A stretch of 64,000 bases of DNA, taken from NCBI RefSeq assembly GCF_029245835.1, contig NZ_JAQWOO010000032.1, positions 1 to 64,000 of the forward strand, given 5' to 3'. The position numbers and the translations under genes are program-made. Below are positions 18,818 to 28,361 of this stretch, in pieces; the first letter of the stretch is position 1, and every line of letters begins with the position of its first letter. The notes beneath the pieces were generated by a model that saw only the letters and a list, made by a program, of their open reading frames with translations, was not told where the DNA came from and made no database searches. This stretch comes from Algibacter sp. Lineage in GTDB: Bacteria; Bacteroidota; Bacteroidia; Flavobacteriales; Flavobacteriaceae.

Positions 18818-19891
18818 ATGGGACTAGAGAAATTAACAGATGATGCCATATCACTTTTAAAAAAGCTGATAGAAACACAATCCTTTTCTGCTGAAGAGGG
18901 TAAAACAGCATTGCATATTGAAGATTGGTTTAAAAGGTGTAAGGTCGATTTTAAACGTACAAAAAATAATGTTTGGGCTGTCAATAAGTATTTTGATGAA
19001 AGCAAACCAACGCTATTATTAAACTCCCATCATGATACGGTAAAACCAAATTCAGCATACACCAACGACCCATTTAAAGCTCATGTAGAAGATGGAAAAT
19101 TATACGGTTTAGGCAGTAATGATGCAGGTGGTTGTTTAGTGTCCTTAATTGCAACGTTTACTCATTTTTATAATCATACAGATTTAAAATATAATTTGGT
19201 TATTGTCGCTTCCGCGGAAGAAGAAAATAGTGGTCCTGATGGATTAAACAGTATGCTACCAATAATTCCGAAAATAGATGTAGCTATTGTTGGCGAACCT
19301 ACTTTAATGAATTTGGCTGTAGCCGAAAAAGGCTTAGTTGTTTTTGATGCTGTTATAGACGGTACACCAAGTCATGCAGCACATCCTAACGAGAATAATG
19401 CTATTTATAATAGTATTGGAGCATTACAATGGTTCGAAAACTTTAAGTTTGAAAAAGGCTCAAAAGCGTTGGGTGATGTGAAATTGACGGTGACTCAAAT
19501 TAATGCAGGTTCGCAGCATAATGTGGTTCCTGGACATGTAGATTTAGTGATTGATGTTCGGGTGAATGATGCGTATAGTAATGCCGAAATTGCAGAAATT
19601 TTGCAAGAGAAAGCACCAGTAACTAAAATTACACCACGTAGTTTGCGATTAAATTCATCATCCATTCCTGTGGAACACGATTTGGTAAAAGCTGGAATTG
19701 CTATGGGAAGAACAACTTATGGGTCGCCAACATTATCAGACCAAGCCGTATTATCTTGTCCGAGTTTAAAATTAGGACCAGGAGATAGTACACGTTCGCA
19801 TTCAGCTAATGAATTTATTTATGTGAATGAAATAGAAGAAGGCATACAAATTTATGTTGAGTTGTTAAATCGAGTAATAATTCCTGCGTAG
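18818..19891 (+). CDS. argE: M20 family deacylase (N-acylornithine deacylase)
   Basis: LLNSHHDTVKP, GSNDAGGCLVSL, SAEEENSGPDGL. Confidence 0.88.
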   Translation: MGLEKLTDDAISLLKKLIETQSFSAEEGKTALHIEDWFKRCKVDFKRTKNNVWAVNKYFDESKPTLLLNSHHDTVKPNSAYTNDPFKAHVEDGKLYGLGSNDAGGCLVSLIATFTHFYNHTDLKYNLVIVASAEEENSGPDGLNSMLPIIPKIDVAIVGEPTLMNLAVAEKGLVVFDAVIDGTPSHAAHPNENNAIYNSIGALQWFENFKFEKGSKALGDVKLTVTQINAGSQHNVVPGHVDLVIDVRVNDAYSNAEIAEILQEKAPVTKITPRSLRLNSSSIPVEHDLVKAGIAMGRTTYGSPTLSDQAVLSCPSLKLGPGDSTRSHSANEFIYVNEIEEGIQIYVELLNRVIIPA

Positions 19892-19902
19892 GCAGGAATC
19901 TC
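19879..19902. repeat. palindrome ATTCCTGCgtagGCAGGAAT overlapping argE stop codon
   Basis: TAATAATTCCTGCGTAGGCAGGAATC; the TAG stop is in the loop. Confidence 0.7.
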
Positions 19903-20009
19903 TTTAAAATATAAGTTTTTTTCATTGAGGAAAACTGATAGTAGAAAGTAAATACACTGAATGTTTTAAACGCGTTAGTGTAATATAAATAAAAGTTTAA
20001 TTAAAAATG

Positions 20010-20032
20010 AAAGCGGAGATTTCTGCTTTCGC
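20010..20032. repeat. palindrome ATTTCTGCtttcGCAGAAAT immediately before argH
   Basis: perfect 8-bp inverted repeat, about 8 nt upstream of ATG 20041. Confidence 0.65.
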
Positions 20033-20040
20033 AGAAATAT

Positions 20041-21315
20041 ATGAAACTCTGGGACAAAGGCATATCGATAGATAAAAAAATAGAACAATTTACTGTTGGA
20101 AACGACCGAGAAATTGATATTCATATAGCAAAGTATGATGTTATTGCATCAAAAGCGCATGCTAAAATGCTTCAAAAAATTGGGATTATAACTGTAGAAG
20201 AATTAGTCGATTTATTGAGCGGTCTAAAAACCTTAGAATTACAGATTGAAGATGGCACTTTTGTTATCGATGCTCAGTTTGAAGATGTACATTCTAAAAT
20301 AGAATTTGAATTAACCAAGTCTTTAGGTGAAGTCGGAAAAAAAATCCACACTGCACGTTCAAGGAATGATCAAGTTTTAGTGGCTTGTAATTTGTATTAC
20401 AAAGACCATTTAAAACTTATAAAAGATAAGACTAACACGCTTTTCGAAACGCTTTTAAGTTTAGCAGAAACCTATAAAGACAAAGTTTTACCGGGTTACA
20501 CGCATTTGCAAGTTGCTATGCCATCATCATTCGGATTATGGTTTTCTGCTTATGCAGAACTCATGATTGATGATGTGTTTTTATTAGATGCTGCCATTAA
20601 AACTGTAGATCAAAACCCATTAGGTTCGGCTGCAGGTTACGGCAGCTCATTCCCAATAGATAGAGAATTAACCACTAAAGAGATGGGTTTTGCGACGCTA
20701 AAATACAATGTTGTTGCAGCACAAATGGGACGCGGTAAAAACGAGCGCACCATTGCAGCAGCATTAGGAGGTTTATGTAACACGTTATCTCGTTTTGCTA
20801 TGGATGTGTGTTTGTATATGAGTCAGAATTTTGGTTTTATTTCTTTTCCTGATGAATTAACTACGGGCAGCAGCATTATGCCTCATAAAAAGAACCCAGA
20901 TGTATTTGAATTGATTCGCGGAAAGTGTAACAAGATTCAAGCTTTACAATCTGAAATGATTCTAATAACCAATAATTTACCAAGTGGTTATCACAGAGAT
21001 TTTCAGTTGCTAAAAGAAAATATGATTGCTGCTTTTGAAGAGTTAAAAGATATTCTAGATATTTTCAATTACTCGATTCAGCAAATCATTGTGAAAGATG
21101 TAGATGTTCACAGCGATTTGTATAAATATCTTTTTACTGTTGATAACATCAATACTTTGGTAGTTGAAGGTCAAAGTTTTAGAGAAGCTTACCAGAAAAT
21201 TGGAGGACAAGTGCAAGATGGGACTTATGTTCCTGATACTTCAAAAAAGCATACGCATGCTGGGAGCATTCATAATTTGTGTTTGGATGAAATAAAGGCT
21301 AAATTTCCTAAATAA
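20041..21315 (+). CDS. argH: argininosuccinate lyase
   Basis: ARSRNDQVLVACNLY, GSSIMPHKKNPDVFELIRGK. Confidence 0.94.
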   Translation: MKLWDKGISIDKKIEQFTVGNDREIDIHIAKYDVIASKAHAKMLQKIGIITVEELVDLLSGLKTLELQIEDGTFVIDAQFEDVHSKIEFELTKSLGEVGKKIHTARSRNDQVLVACNLYYKDHLKLIKDKTNTLFETLLSLAETYKDKVLPGYTHLQVAMPSSFGLWFSAYAELMIDDVFLLDAAIKTVDQNPLGSAAGYGSSFPIDRELTTKEMGFATLKYNVVAAQMGRGKNERTIAAALGGLCNTLSRFAMDVCLYMSQNFGFISFPDELTTGSSIMPHKKNPDVFELIRGKCNKIQALQSEMILITNNLPSGYHRDFQLLKENMIAAFEELKDILDIFNYSIQQIIVKDVDVHSDLYKYLFTVDNINTLVVEGQSFREAYQKIGGQVQDGTYVPDTSKKHTHAGSIHNLCLDEIKAKFPK

Positions 21316-21333
21316 TTTATATATGCTTTTAAA

Positions 21334-22242
21334 ATGAAATGGTATTGTCTTTTATTTGGTTTGTTGTTTGCTTTTAATAATGGATTCGCTCAAAATCAGG
21401 TAGTTAATCTATGGGATGAGATTCCAAATAGCCAAGAAACTACTGAGGAAGAACATATTGAAATAGATGGTATTGTTAAAATATCTTTAGTAAAAACACC
21501 TACATTAGAGATTTTTTTACCGCCAAAACGTACTTCTATTGATAAATCTGTGATTATTTGTCCTGGTGGTGGATATCGTATATTATCTTATGATTGGGAA
21601 GGAACTGAAATTGCAAAATGGCTAAATAGTAAGGGTATAGCGGCTTTTGTTTTAAAGTCAAGATTACCATTGTCAAAGTCATTAATTGTACCTCATGAAG
21701 CACCACTGCAAGATGCTCAAAGAGCAGTACGATGGGTAAGACACCATGCCGAAAAATTAGGTTTAAACCCGAATAAAGTAGGTGTGATTGGCTTTTCAGC
21801 AGGAGGGCATTTGGCTTCTACATTAGGCATTCAATTTGATTCTCCAAATAATTTCAAGGAACAAACCATAGATTCCGTTTCTGCTCGACCAGATTTTATG
21901 GCGCTAATTTATCCTGTGGTTACTATGATGGATGATTATACGCATAAAGGTTCTCAAAGAAATTTGCTAGGTGAAAATCCTAGTAAGGTTTTAAAAACAC
22001 AATATTCTAACGAGCTGCAAGTCACTCAAAATACACCACCTACATTTATTGTTCATTCTACGGATGATACGGTTGTGCCGGTTGAAAACAGCTTGAATTT
22101 GTATAAGGCTCTAAAAGACAAAGGTGTTAAAGCGGAAATGCATATTTACCCTCATGGTAGACATGGTTTTGGATTAGCTATTGGAAAAACGTATTTACAA
22201 TCATGGACAGATAGGTTTGAAGACTGGTTGAAATCTTTGTAG
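21334..22242 (+). CDS. alpha/beta hydrolase (acetyl-esterase/BD-FAE-like)
   Basis: signal peptide; ICPGGGYRILSYDWEG, GFSAGGHLAST. Confidence 0.82.
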   Translation: MKWYCLLFGLLFAFNNGFAQNQVVNLWDEIPNSQETTEEEHIEIDGIVKISLVKTPTLEIFLPPKRTSIDKSVIICPGGGYRILSYDWEGTEIAKWLNSKGIAAFVLKSRLPLSKSLIVPHEAPLQDAQRAVRWVRHHAEKLGLNPNKVGVIGFSAGGHLASTLGIQFDSPNNFKEQTIDSVSARPDFMALIYPVVTMMDDYTHKGSQRNLLGENPSKVLKTQYSNELQVTQNTPPTFIVHSTDDTVVPVENSLNLYKALKDKGVKAEMHIYPHGRHGFGLAIGKTYLQSWTDRFEDWLKSL

Positions 22243-22369
22243 AGCATTCCATCACAATTTTTTGGGTAAAATTAAAAGTAAGTTTGCCGAGTAAGAATTT
22301 ATTTAACTTTGTTAAATGTAAGCTTAAGTCGTGTAACACTCGATAAAGTTTGTCTTGCCCTGAAATATG

Positions 22370-22460
22370 GCTACAGCGGAGAAACAGAGCGAGGACTTGT
22401 AATCCTTCGATTCCGCCCAAGATAAATTACTTGCCCGACCCTTTTCGGATAACGCCCAAA
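22370..22460 (+). repeat. family C element, degenerate copy
   Basis: 3' end TTGCCCGACCCTTTTCGGATAACGCCCAAA matches family C; 5' half divergent. Confidence 0.45.
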
Positions 22461-22490
22461 TTAATAATCTATCTAAAATAAAAGCATTAA

Positions 22491-22518
22491 AAAAGCGCAC
22501 TGGTTACAATGCGCTTTT
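22491..22518. terminator. bidirectional terminator between convergent genes
   Basis: AAAAGCGCA ctggttacaa TGCGCTTTT. Confidence 0.7.
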
Positions 22519-22572
22519 AAGGACTTTCCACAAAATGTTTACTTTAATTTGTTTGTTGACTAACTCAAATAA

Positions 22573-23691
22573 TTAAATAATTGTGGATTGCCCTAAATGT
22601 ATATTGGTAAAGTTTAGATTTGTTTCGTCCGGATTTTGTATAAAATCTTCTATAAAATCGCCCACTTTTGTTGTGGTTATATTATCGTATTTGTTGTTTA
22701 AATCTGGCGTTGTAATATGCAGTTTAAGCGACTTGTCAACCCCTTCTCTAACTAAAGCTGCTTCTTCATAAAGTCCAAAATGATCTAACAACATAGCTGC
22801 CGCTAAAATTGAGGCAATAGGGCTTGCTATACCTTTATTGGCAGCTTTGGAATAAGCGCCATGTATAGGCTCAAACATAGCGTGTTTATCACCAATAGAT
22901 GCTGATGCTAATAGACCAATAGAACCCACGATAACGCTAGCTTCTTCTGATAGGATATCGCCAAACATGTTTTCGGTTAAAATAACATCAAACTGTCGCG
23001 GATGAATAATAAGCTCCATAGCGGCATTGTCAATATACATATAATGCACTCTTACATTGGGATATTGTGGCGCTATTTCTTTTACAATGCGACGCCAAAG
23101 CCGGGAGCTTTCCAAAACATTGGCCTTATCTACTAAAGTTAATTTATGTTTTCTGGATTGAGCCGCTTTGAATGCTAAATGTGTAATACGCTCAATCTCA
23201 AAACGGTTATATTCGCAAACATCTGAAGCTGTATTGCCATCGTCGCTTAAGTAACGTTTTCCATAATAAATTCCGCCAGTTAATTCGCGATAAATAAGAA
23301 TATTGGTGTCTTTTATTTGTTTTACTTTTAATGAGGATTTGCTTAGTAAATCTTCATAAGCGATTATTGGACGTATGTTTGTATATAAGCCTAGTTCTTT
23401 ACGAATGCCTAATAAACCTTGCTCTGGGCGAATTTTAGCATCTGGATCTTCATCAAATTTGGTGTCTCCAATAGCCCCAAATAAAACAGCATCTGCTTTT
23501 TTACAAATACTAATGGTTTCTTCTGGTAACGGATTCCCCGTTTTATCTATAGCACTTGATCCAATCAGAGCTTTTTGAAATGTAAATATGTGGTTAAATT
23601 CCATAGCAACAGCTTTCAAAACCTTAACGGCTTGAGCGATAACTTCTGGACCTATACCATCGCCTGGTAATACGGCAATATTTAATTTCAT
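22573..23691 (-). CDS. leuB: 3-isopropylmalate dehydrogenase
   Basis: IAVLPGDGIGPEV, ELTGGIYYGKR, ENMFGDILSEEASVIVGSIGLLASAS. Confidence 0.93.
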   Translation of the reverse strand: MKLNIAVLPGDGIGPEVIAQAVKVLKAVAMEFNHIFTFQKALIGSSAIDKTGNPLPEETISICKKADAVLFGAIGDTKFDEDPDAKIRPEQGLLGIRKELGLYTNIRPIIAYEDLLSKSSLKVKQIKDTNILIYRELTGGIYYGKRYLSDDGNTASDVCEYNRFEIERITHLAFKAAQSRKHKLTLVDKANVLESSRLWRRIVKEIAPQYPNVRVHYMYIDNAAMELIIHPRQFDVILTENMFGDILSEEASVIVGSIGLLASASIGDKHAMFEPIHGAYSKAANKGIASPIASILAAAMLLDHFGLYEEAALVREGVDKSLKLHITTPDLNNKYDNITTTKVGDFIEDFIQNPDETNLNFTNIHLGQSTII

Positions 23692-24867
23692 TTAAGCAGA
23701 AATAATGTCGTTGTATACTTTACTATTTTCTATAATTTTATGGATATCATTATCATCAACTTCTTTTTTCTTATCGGCAAAATCTAGAAAATTTGTATAG
23801 ATGACATCCAATTGAAGTTTTGTTAATTCGTATCCCACTTTTTTTGCTCTGTAAGCTAATGCTGCTCTTCCGCTTCTTGCTGTTAAAACAATAGCAGATT
23901 CGGTTACTCCAACTGCTTTAGGGTCTATTATTTCGTAAGTTTCACGATTTTTAATCACACCATCTTGGTGAATTCCAGAACTGTGCGCAAAAGCATTAGC
24001 ACCTACAATAGCTTTGTTAGGCTGTGTGTAAATCCCCATACTATCAGAAACTAATTGGCTAATACCGTAAAGCATTTCCGTTTTAATATTGGTATCAAGA
24101 TTTAAGTAAGGGTGTTGCTTTAAAATCATTACAACTTCTTCTAAAGCTGTATTTCCTGCGCGTTCTCCAATACCATTAACAGTACATTCAATTTGACGCG
24201 CACCATTGATAACGCCTTCAATAGAATTTGCAGTAGCTAACCCTAAATCGTTATGACAATGACAAGATAAAATAGCCTTTTCAATACCTTTTACGTTTTC
24301 TTTTAAGTATTTTATTTTTGCTCCATATTCACTTGGTAAACAATACCCTGTGGTATCTGGAATATTTAAAACTGTAGCTCCAGCTTTAATAACGGCTTCA
24401 CAAACACGTGCTAAATATTCGTTATCTGTTCTACCGGCATCTTCGGCGTAAAACTCAACGTCTTCAACAAAAGATTTTGCATAACTTACGGCTTTTACAG
24501 CACGTTCAATAATAGCATCTTGTGTCGATTTAAATTTAAATTTTATATGAGATTCTGATGTTCCAATACCGGTATGGATTCTTGGTTTTTTAGCATATTT
24601 TAATGCTTCACCAGCTACTTTTATATCATTTTCTACAGATCGGGTTAAACCACAAACGGTAGCGTATTTTACAATTTTAGAAATTTCTTCAACTGATTTG
24701 AAATCTCCGGGGCTAGATACCGGAAAACCAGCTTCAATAATGTCAACTCCTAATAAATCAAGCTGTTCAGCTATAATTAATTTTTGGTCAGTATTTAACT
24801 TACAGCCAGGGACTTGTTCACCGTCTCTTAACGTTGTATCAAAAATTTGGACTTTATTATCAGACAT
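23692..24867 (-). CDS. leuA: 2-isopropylmalate synthase (short form)
   Basis: [50 protein letters not shown]; 391 aa. Confidence 0.88.
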   Translation of the reverse strand: MSDNKVQIFDTTLRDGEQVPGCKLNTDQKLIIAEQLDLLGVDIIEAGFPVSSPGDFKSVEEISKIVKYATVCGLTRSVENDIKVAGEALKYAKKPRIHTGIGTSESHIKFKFKSTQDAIIERAVKAVSYAKSFVEDVEFYAEDAGRTDNEYLARVCEAVIKAGATVLNIPDTTGYCLPSEYGAKIKYLKENVKGIEKAILSCHCHNDLGLATANSIEGVINGARQIECTVNGIGERAGNTALEEVVMILKQHPYLNLDTNIKTEMLYGISQLVSDSMGIYTQPNKAIVGANAFAHSSGIHQDGVIKNRETYEIIDPKAVGVTESAIVLTARSGRAALAYRAKKVGYELTKLQLDVIYTNFLDFADKKKEVDDNDIHKIIENSKVYNDIISA

Positions 24868-25009
24868 TTATTAAAATATATTTTCGTATTCTTATACGAA
24901 TGTATATTTTGGTTTATTAAATACCCAACTTTATATTTAATTTTTACGATGTTTAACTAGTTAAATATTGTTTTAAATAACTGAAAATCAGTTTTATATC
25001 ACTGTTTTT

Positions 25010-26569
25010 ATGACTATAACGAAAGAGCAAAAAGATAATTTATTTGTATTGATAAAATCGTTGTCTAAATCGGAAAAAAGGCAATTCAAACTTTATGTTG
25101 GTCGATTGGGTGTTAACGAAGACTCAAAATTCTTAATGCTTTTTAATATTCTGGACAAACTTTCGGTGTATGATGAAGCTGTTATTCTCAAAAAAGGCAT
25201 TGTAAAAAAACAGCAACTTTCAAATTTAAAAGCACACCTCTACAAACAAATTTTAATTAGTTTAAGATTAAATCCATCACATCAAGATATCCGAATTCAA
25301 ATCCGAGAACAGTTGGATTTTGCGACCATTTTATACCATAAAGGACTTTATAAACAAAGCTTAAAAATTTTAGATAAAGCTAAAAATTTAGCCATTTCAA
25401 ATGAAGAAAAAAATGTGGCTTATGAAATTGTTGAGCTTGAAAAAATTATTGAATCTCAGTACATTACAAGAAGTTTGAGCAATAGGGCAGATGAGCTTTC
25501 TATTCAAGCCAAAGCACTTAGTTTACAAAATGTTTTAGCAAGTAAATTATCTAATTTGTCACTTCAATTATATGGTTTATTCTTAAAAATGGGTTACATA
25601 AAAAATGATGAAGATTATCAAATTATAACAAAGTATTTTAACGATAGACTTCCTAAATATGATATTAATAAACTTGCATTTAGAGAAAAACTCTGGCTTT
25701 ATAAATCGTATTTATGGTATAGTTTTTTAACTGTCGATTTTTTGTCTTGTTATAAATATGCTTCAAAATGGGTTGATTTATTCTACGAAAATAAAGATAT
25801 GATTGCTTTAAATCCTGTGTTTTTCCTTAGAGGAAATCACTATTTATTGGAGTCCTTGTTTTATCTCAGACAATACGAGAAATTTAAGTTTTCTTTATCT
25901 AGATTTGAAGCTATTACGAAAGAAAAATGGTTTCCTTTAGATGATAATATTGATGGATTGGCTTTTCTATATATTTACAACAATAAATTTAATTTACATT
26001 TTATAGAAGGTAGTTTTCAAGAAGGATTGCCTTTAATTGATGAGGTTTTAGAGCGTTTAGAGAATTATAAAAATCGAATAGACGAGCATCATATTATGGT
26101 GTTTTATTACAAAATAGCAAGTATGTATTTTGGTGCTGGCGATAACAAAAAATGCATCTATTATTTAGAAAAAATAATTAGCAATAAATCATTACAAATG
26201 CGCGAAGATTTGTTGTGTTTTTCAAGAATTTTAAACCTAGTTGCACACTACGAAGCCGGATTGGATTATAATTTAGATGTTTTAATTAAAAGTACTTATA
26301 AGTTTTTGATTAAAATGGAAGATTTATATGAAGTCCAGAAAGAGTTTATAAAATTTTTGCGGGGTTTAGGGGATATTTATCCACACGAAGTAAAAGGAGA
26401 ATTCATAAAACTTCACAAGAAATTAAAGGAATTTGAAAACGATCCTTATCAAAGCCGTTCCTTTTTGTATTTAGATATTATCTCATGGTTAGAGTCTAAA
26501 ATAGAGAATAAGCCAATCGGACTTATTATTAGAAATAAGTTCAAAAAAATAGATCAAAATATGTCATAA
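25010..26569 (+). CDS. hypothetical protein, helical/TPR-like
   Basis: 519 aa intact ORF, repetitive helical character, no recognised catalytic motif. Confidence 0.65.
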   Translation: MTITKEQKDNLFVLIKSLSKSEKRQFKLYVGRLGVNEDSKFLMLFNILDKLSVYDEAVILKKGIVKKQQLSNLKAHLYKQILISLRLNPSHQDIRIQIREQLDFATILYHKGLYKQSLKILDKAKNLAISNEEKNVAYEIVELEKIIESQYITRSLSNRADELSIQAKALSLQNVLASKLSNLSLQLYGLFLKMGYIKNDEDYQIITKYFNDRLPKYDINKLAFREKLWLYKSYLWYSFLTVDFLSCYKYASKWVDLFYENKDMIALNPVFFLRGNHYLLESLFYLRQYEKFKFSLSRFEAITKEKWFPLDDNIDGLAFLYIYNNKFNLHFIEGSFQEGLPLIDEVLERLENYKNRIDEHHIMVFYYKIASMYFGAGDNKKCIYYLEKIISNKSLQMREDLLCFSRILNLVAHYEAGLDYNLDVLIKSTYKFLIKMEDLYEVQKEFIKFLRGLGDIYPHEVKGEFIKLHKKLKEFENDPYQSRSFLYLDIISWLESKIENKPIGLIIRNKFKKIDQNMS

Positions 26570-26787
26570 CCTGTTTTTTGCCTCAACGCGAATCTTGCCA
26601 AAAACGAACCACTGGAATCCTTTTTGCATCCCTCTGCTTAAGCCGTTTTAAAGAATCGTTTCATATTGTATTTGTAGAAGTTTAATAACTCAATTGAGAT
26701 TAAAAAATAAAAGTTTCTGCTAAAAAATTTGGATATTAACTTTTCTGAACGAATATTTGCACCCACAAAGTTCAAACACGTATTGAA

Positions 26788-26914
26788 ATGTTATCAAGAA
26801 AGGCAGAGGGATTAGACCCGTTGAAGCCTTAGCAACCCTTTAAACTTATTAAAGAAGGTGCTAAATTCTACTTAAACTACCAATTCATTTATTGGTGTTT
26901 GGATAGATAACCCC
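26788..26914 (+). promoter_or_regulatory. SAM-I (S-box) riboswitch
   Basis: TTATCAAGAAAGGCAGAGGGATTAGACCCGTTGAAGCCTTAGCAACCC...AAGGTGCTAAATTCTA...GGATAGATAA; S-box core, upstream of a methionine gene. Confidence 0.88.
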
Positions 26915-27025
26915 AAAAAAATTACTTCAAGTAATTTTAAAAATTCTTTATAACATTTTTCTAATAAGCACACTTTTTAAGTGCATTTTGACTTTTTAAA
27001 TTATTAATTAAAAAAAATTAGAAAA

Positions 27026-28300
27026 ATGAGCGATCAAAAATTAGCAACAAACGCATTACACGCAGGACATGATGTAGCAGCAAACGGTGGAACAAGAGCT
27101 GTACCAATTTATCAAACAACATCATATGTTTTTAACAACTCAGACCATGCGGCAAACCTGTTTTCATTACAAGAATTAGGATTTATTTATACCCGTTTAA
27201 ACAATCCAACAAACCAAATTTTACAAGATCGTTTAGCAGCTGTTGAAGGCGGAATTGGCGCGGTAGTTTTTGCGTCTGGAACAGCAGCGATTTCAACAGG
27301 ATTATTAACGTTATTAAAAGCAGGAGACCATATTGTAGCGTCAAGTAGCTTGTACGGAGGCACATACAATTTGTTAAGTGTAACCTTACCAAGATTTGGT
27401 ATTACAACAACCTTTGTAGATGCTTCAAACCCAGATAACTTTTCGGCAGCAGTGCAAGATAATACAAGAGCATTTTTTGTAGAATCTTTAGGGAATCCTA
27501 AATTAGATGTTTTAGATTTAGAAGCTATTGCAGAACATTCAAAAGCAGCAGAAGTGCCTTTTATAGTCGATAATACAGTGGCTACACCAGCATTGTTAAA
27601 TCCAATTAAGCATGGAGCAAACATTGTAATACACTCATTAACTAAATATATTGGCGGCCAAGGAACATCTCTTGGGGGTGCTATTATTGATGCAGGTACT
27701 TTTAATTGGGCAAACGGAAAATTCCCAGAATTTACAGAGCCATCTGCTGGTTACCACGGGTTAAAATATCATGATGTATTAGGTGCAGCATCTTTTACTT
27801 TCAAATTAATTTTAGAAGGTTTAAGAGATTTTGGAGGCGCTATAAGTCCAACAAATGCTTTCAATATTATCCAAGGTTTAGAGACGTTGCCAGTTAGAAT
27901 TAAACAACATAGTGAAAATGCTTTAGAAATAGCAACATGGTTGGAAGCGCAAGATGAAATAGCTTGGGTAAACTATCCAGGATTAAAAAGTAGTAAATAC
28001 AATGCCTTGGCAAACAAATATTTACCAAAAGGTCAAAGTGGTATCGTAACTTTTGGACATAAAGGCGGTTTTGATGCTGCTAAAAAAATAGCTGATAACA
28101 CTAAGTTGTTTTCATTGTTAGCCAATATTGGAGATACTAAATCTTTAATTATTCACCCAGGAAGTACAACACACCAACAATTAGATGAAGCAGAACAAGC
28201 TTCAGCAGGTGTGTCTGGAGATTTAATTCGTTTATCCGTGGGTATTGAAGATATTGACGATTTGAAAGCGGATTTGAAGCAAGCGTTCGCAACGATATAA
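27026..28300 (+). CDS. O-acetylhomoserine sulfhydrylase
   Basis: ATNALHAGHDVAANGGTRAVPIYQTTSYVF; PLP-type Cys/Met family; 424 aa. Confidence 0.9.
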   Translation: MSDQKLATNALHAGHDVAANGGTRAVPIYQTTSYVFNNSDHAANLFSLQELGFIYTRLNNPTNQILQDRLAAVEGGIGAVVFASGTAAISTGLLTLLKAGDHIVASSSLYGGTYNLLSVTLPRFGITTTFVDASNPDNFSAAVQDNTRAFFVESLGNPKLDVLDLEAIAEHSKAAEVPFIVDNTVATPALLNPIKHGANIVIHSLTKYIGGQGTSLGGAIIDAGTFNWANGKFPEFTEPSAGYHGLKYHDVLGAASFTFKLILEGLRDFGGAISPTNAFNIIQGLETLPVRIKQHSENALEIATWLEAQDEIAWVNYPGLKSSKYNALANKYLPKGQSGIVTFGHKGGFDAAKKIADNTKLFSLLANIGDTKSLIIHPGSTTHQQLDEAEQASAGVSGDLIRLSVGIEDIDDLKADLKQAFATI

Positions 28301-28313
28301 CTGAAATCATTAT

Positions 28314-28346
28314 AGACCTGTCAGGTTTTTAAAACCTGGCAGGTCT
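28314..28346. repeat. family A palindrome
   Basis: AGACCTGTCAGGTTTTTAAAACCTGGCAGGTCT. Confidence 0.8.
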
Positions 28347-28361
28347 AATAAAAATAAACCT

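Noticed and set aside
22178-22420. 80-aa minus ORF between argH-side hydrolase and leuB
   Set aside because: Lies on degenerate repeat sequence and overlaps the hydrolase 3' end; no coding signature
24868-25009. Leucine leader peptide/attenuator before leuA
   Set aside because: Read on the minus strand; no Leu-rich mini-ORF or terminator/antiterminator pair found
27187-27624. 145-aa antisense ORF over the sulfhydrylase gene
   Set aside because: Shadow of a strongly coding + strand; no domain-like features
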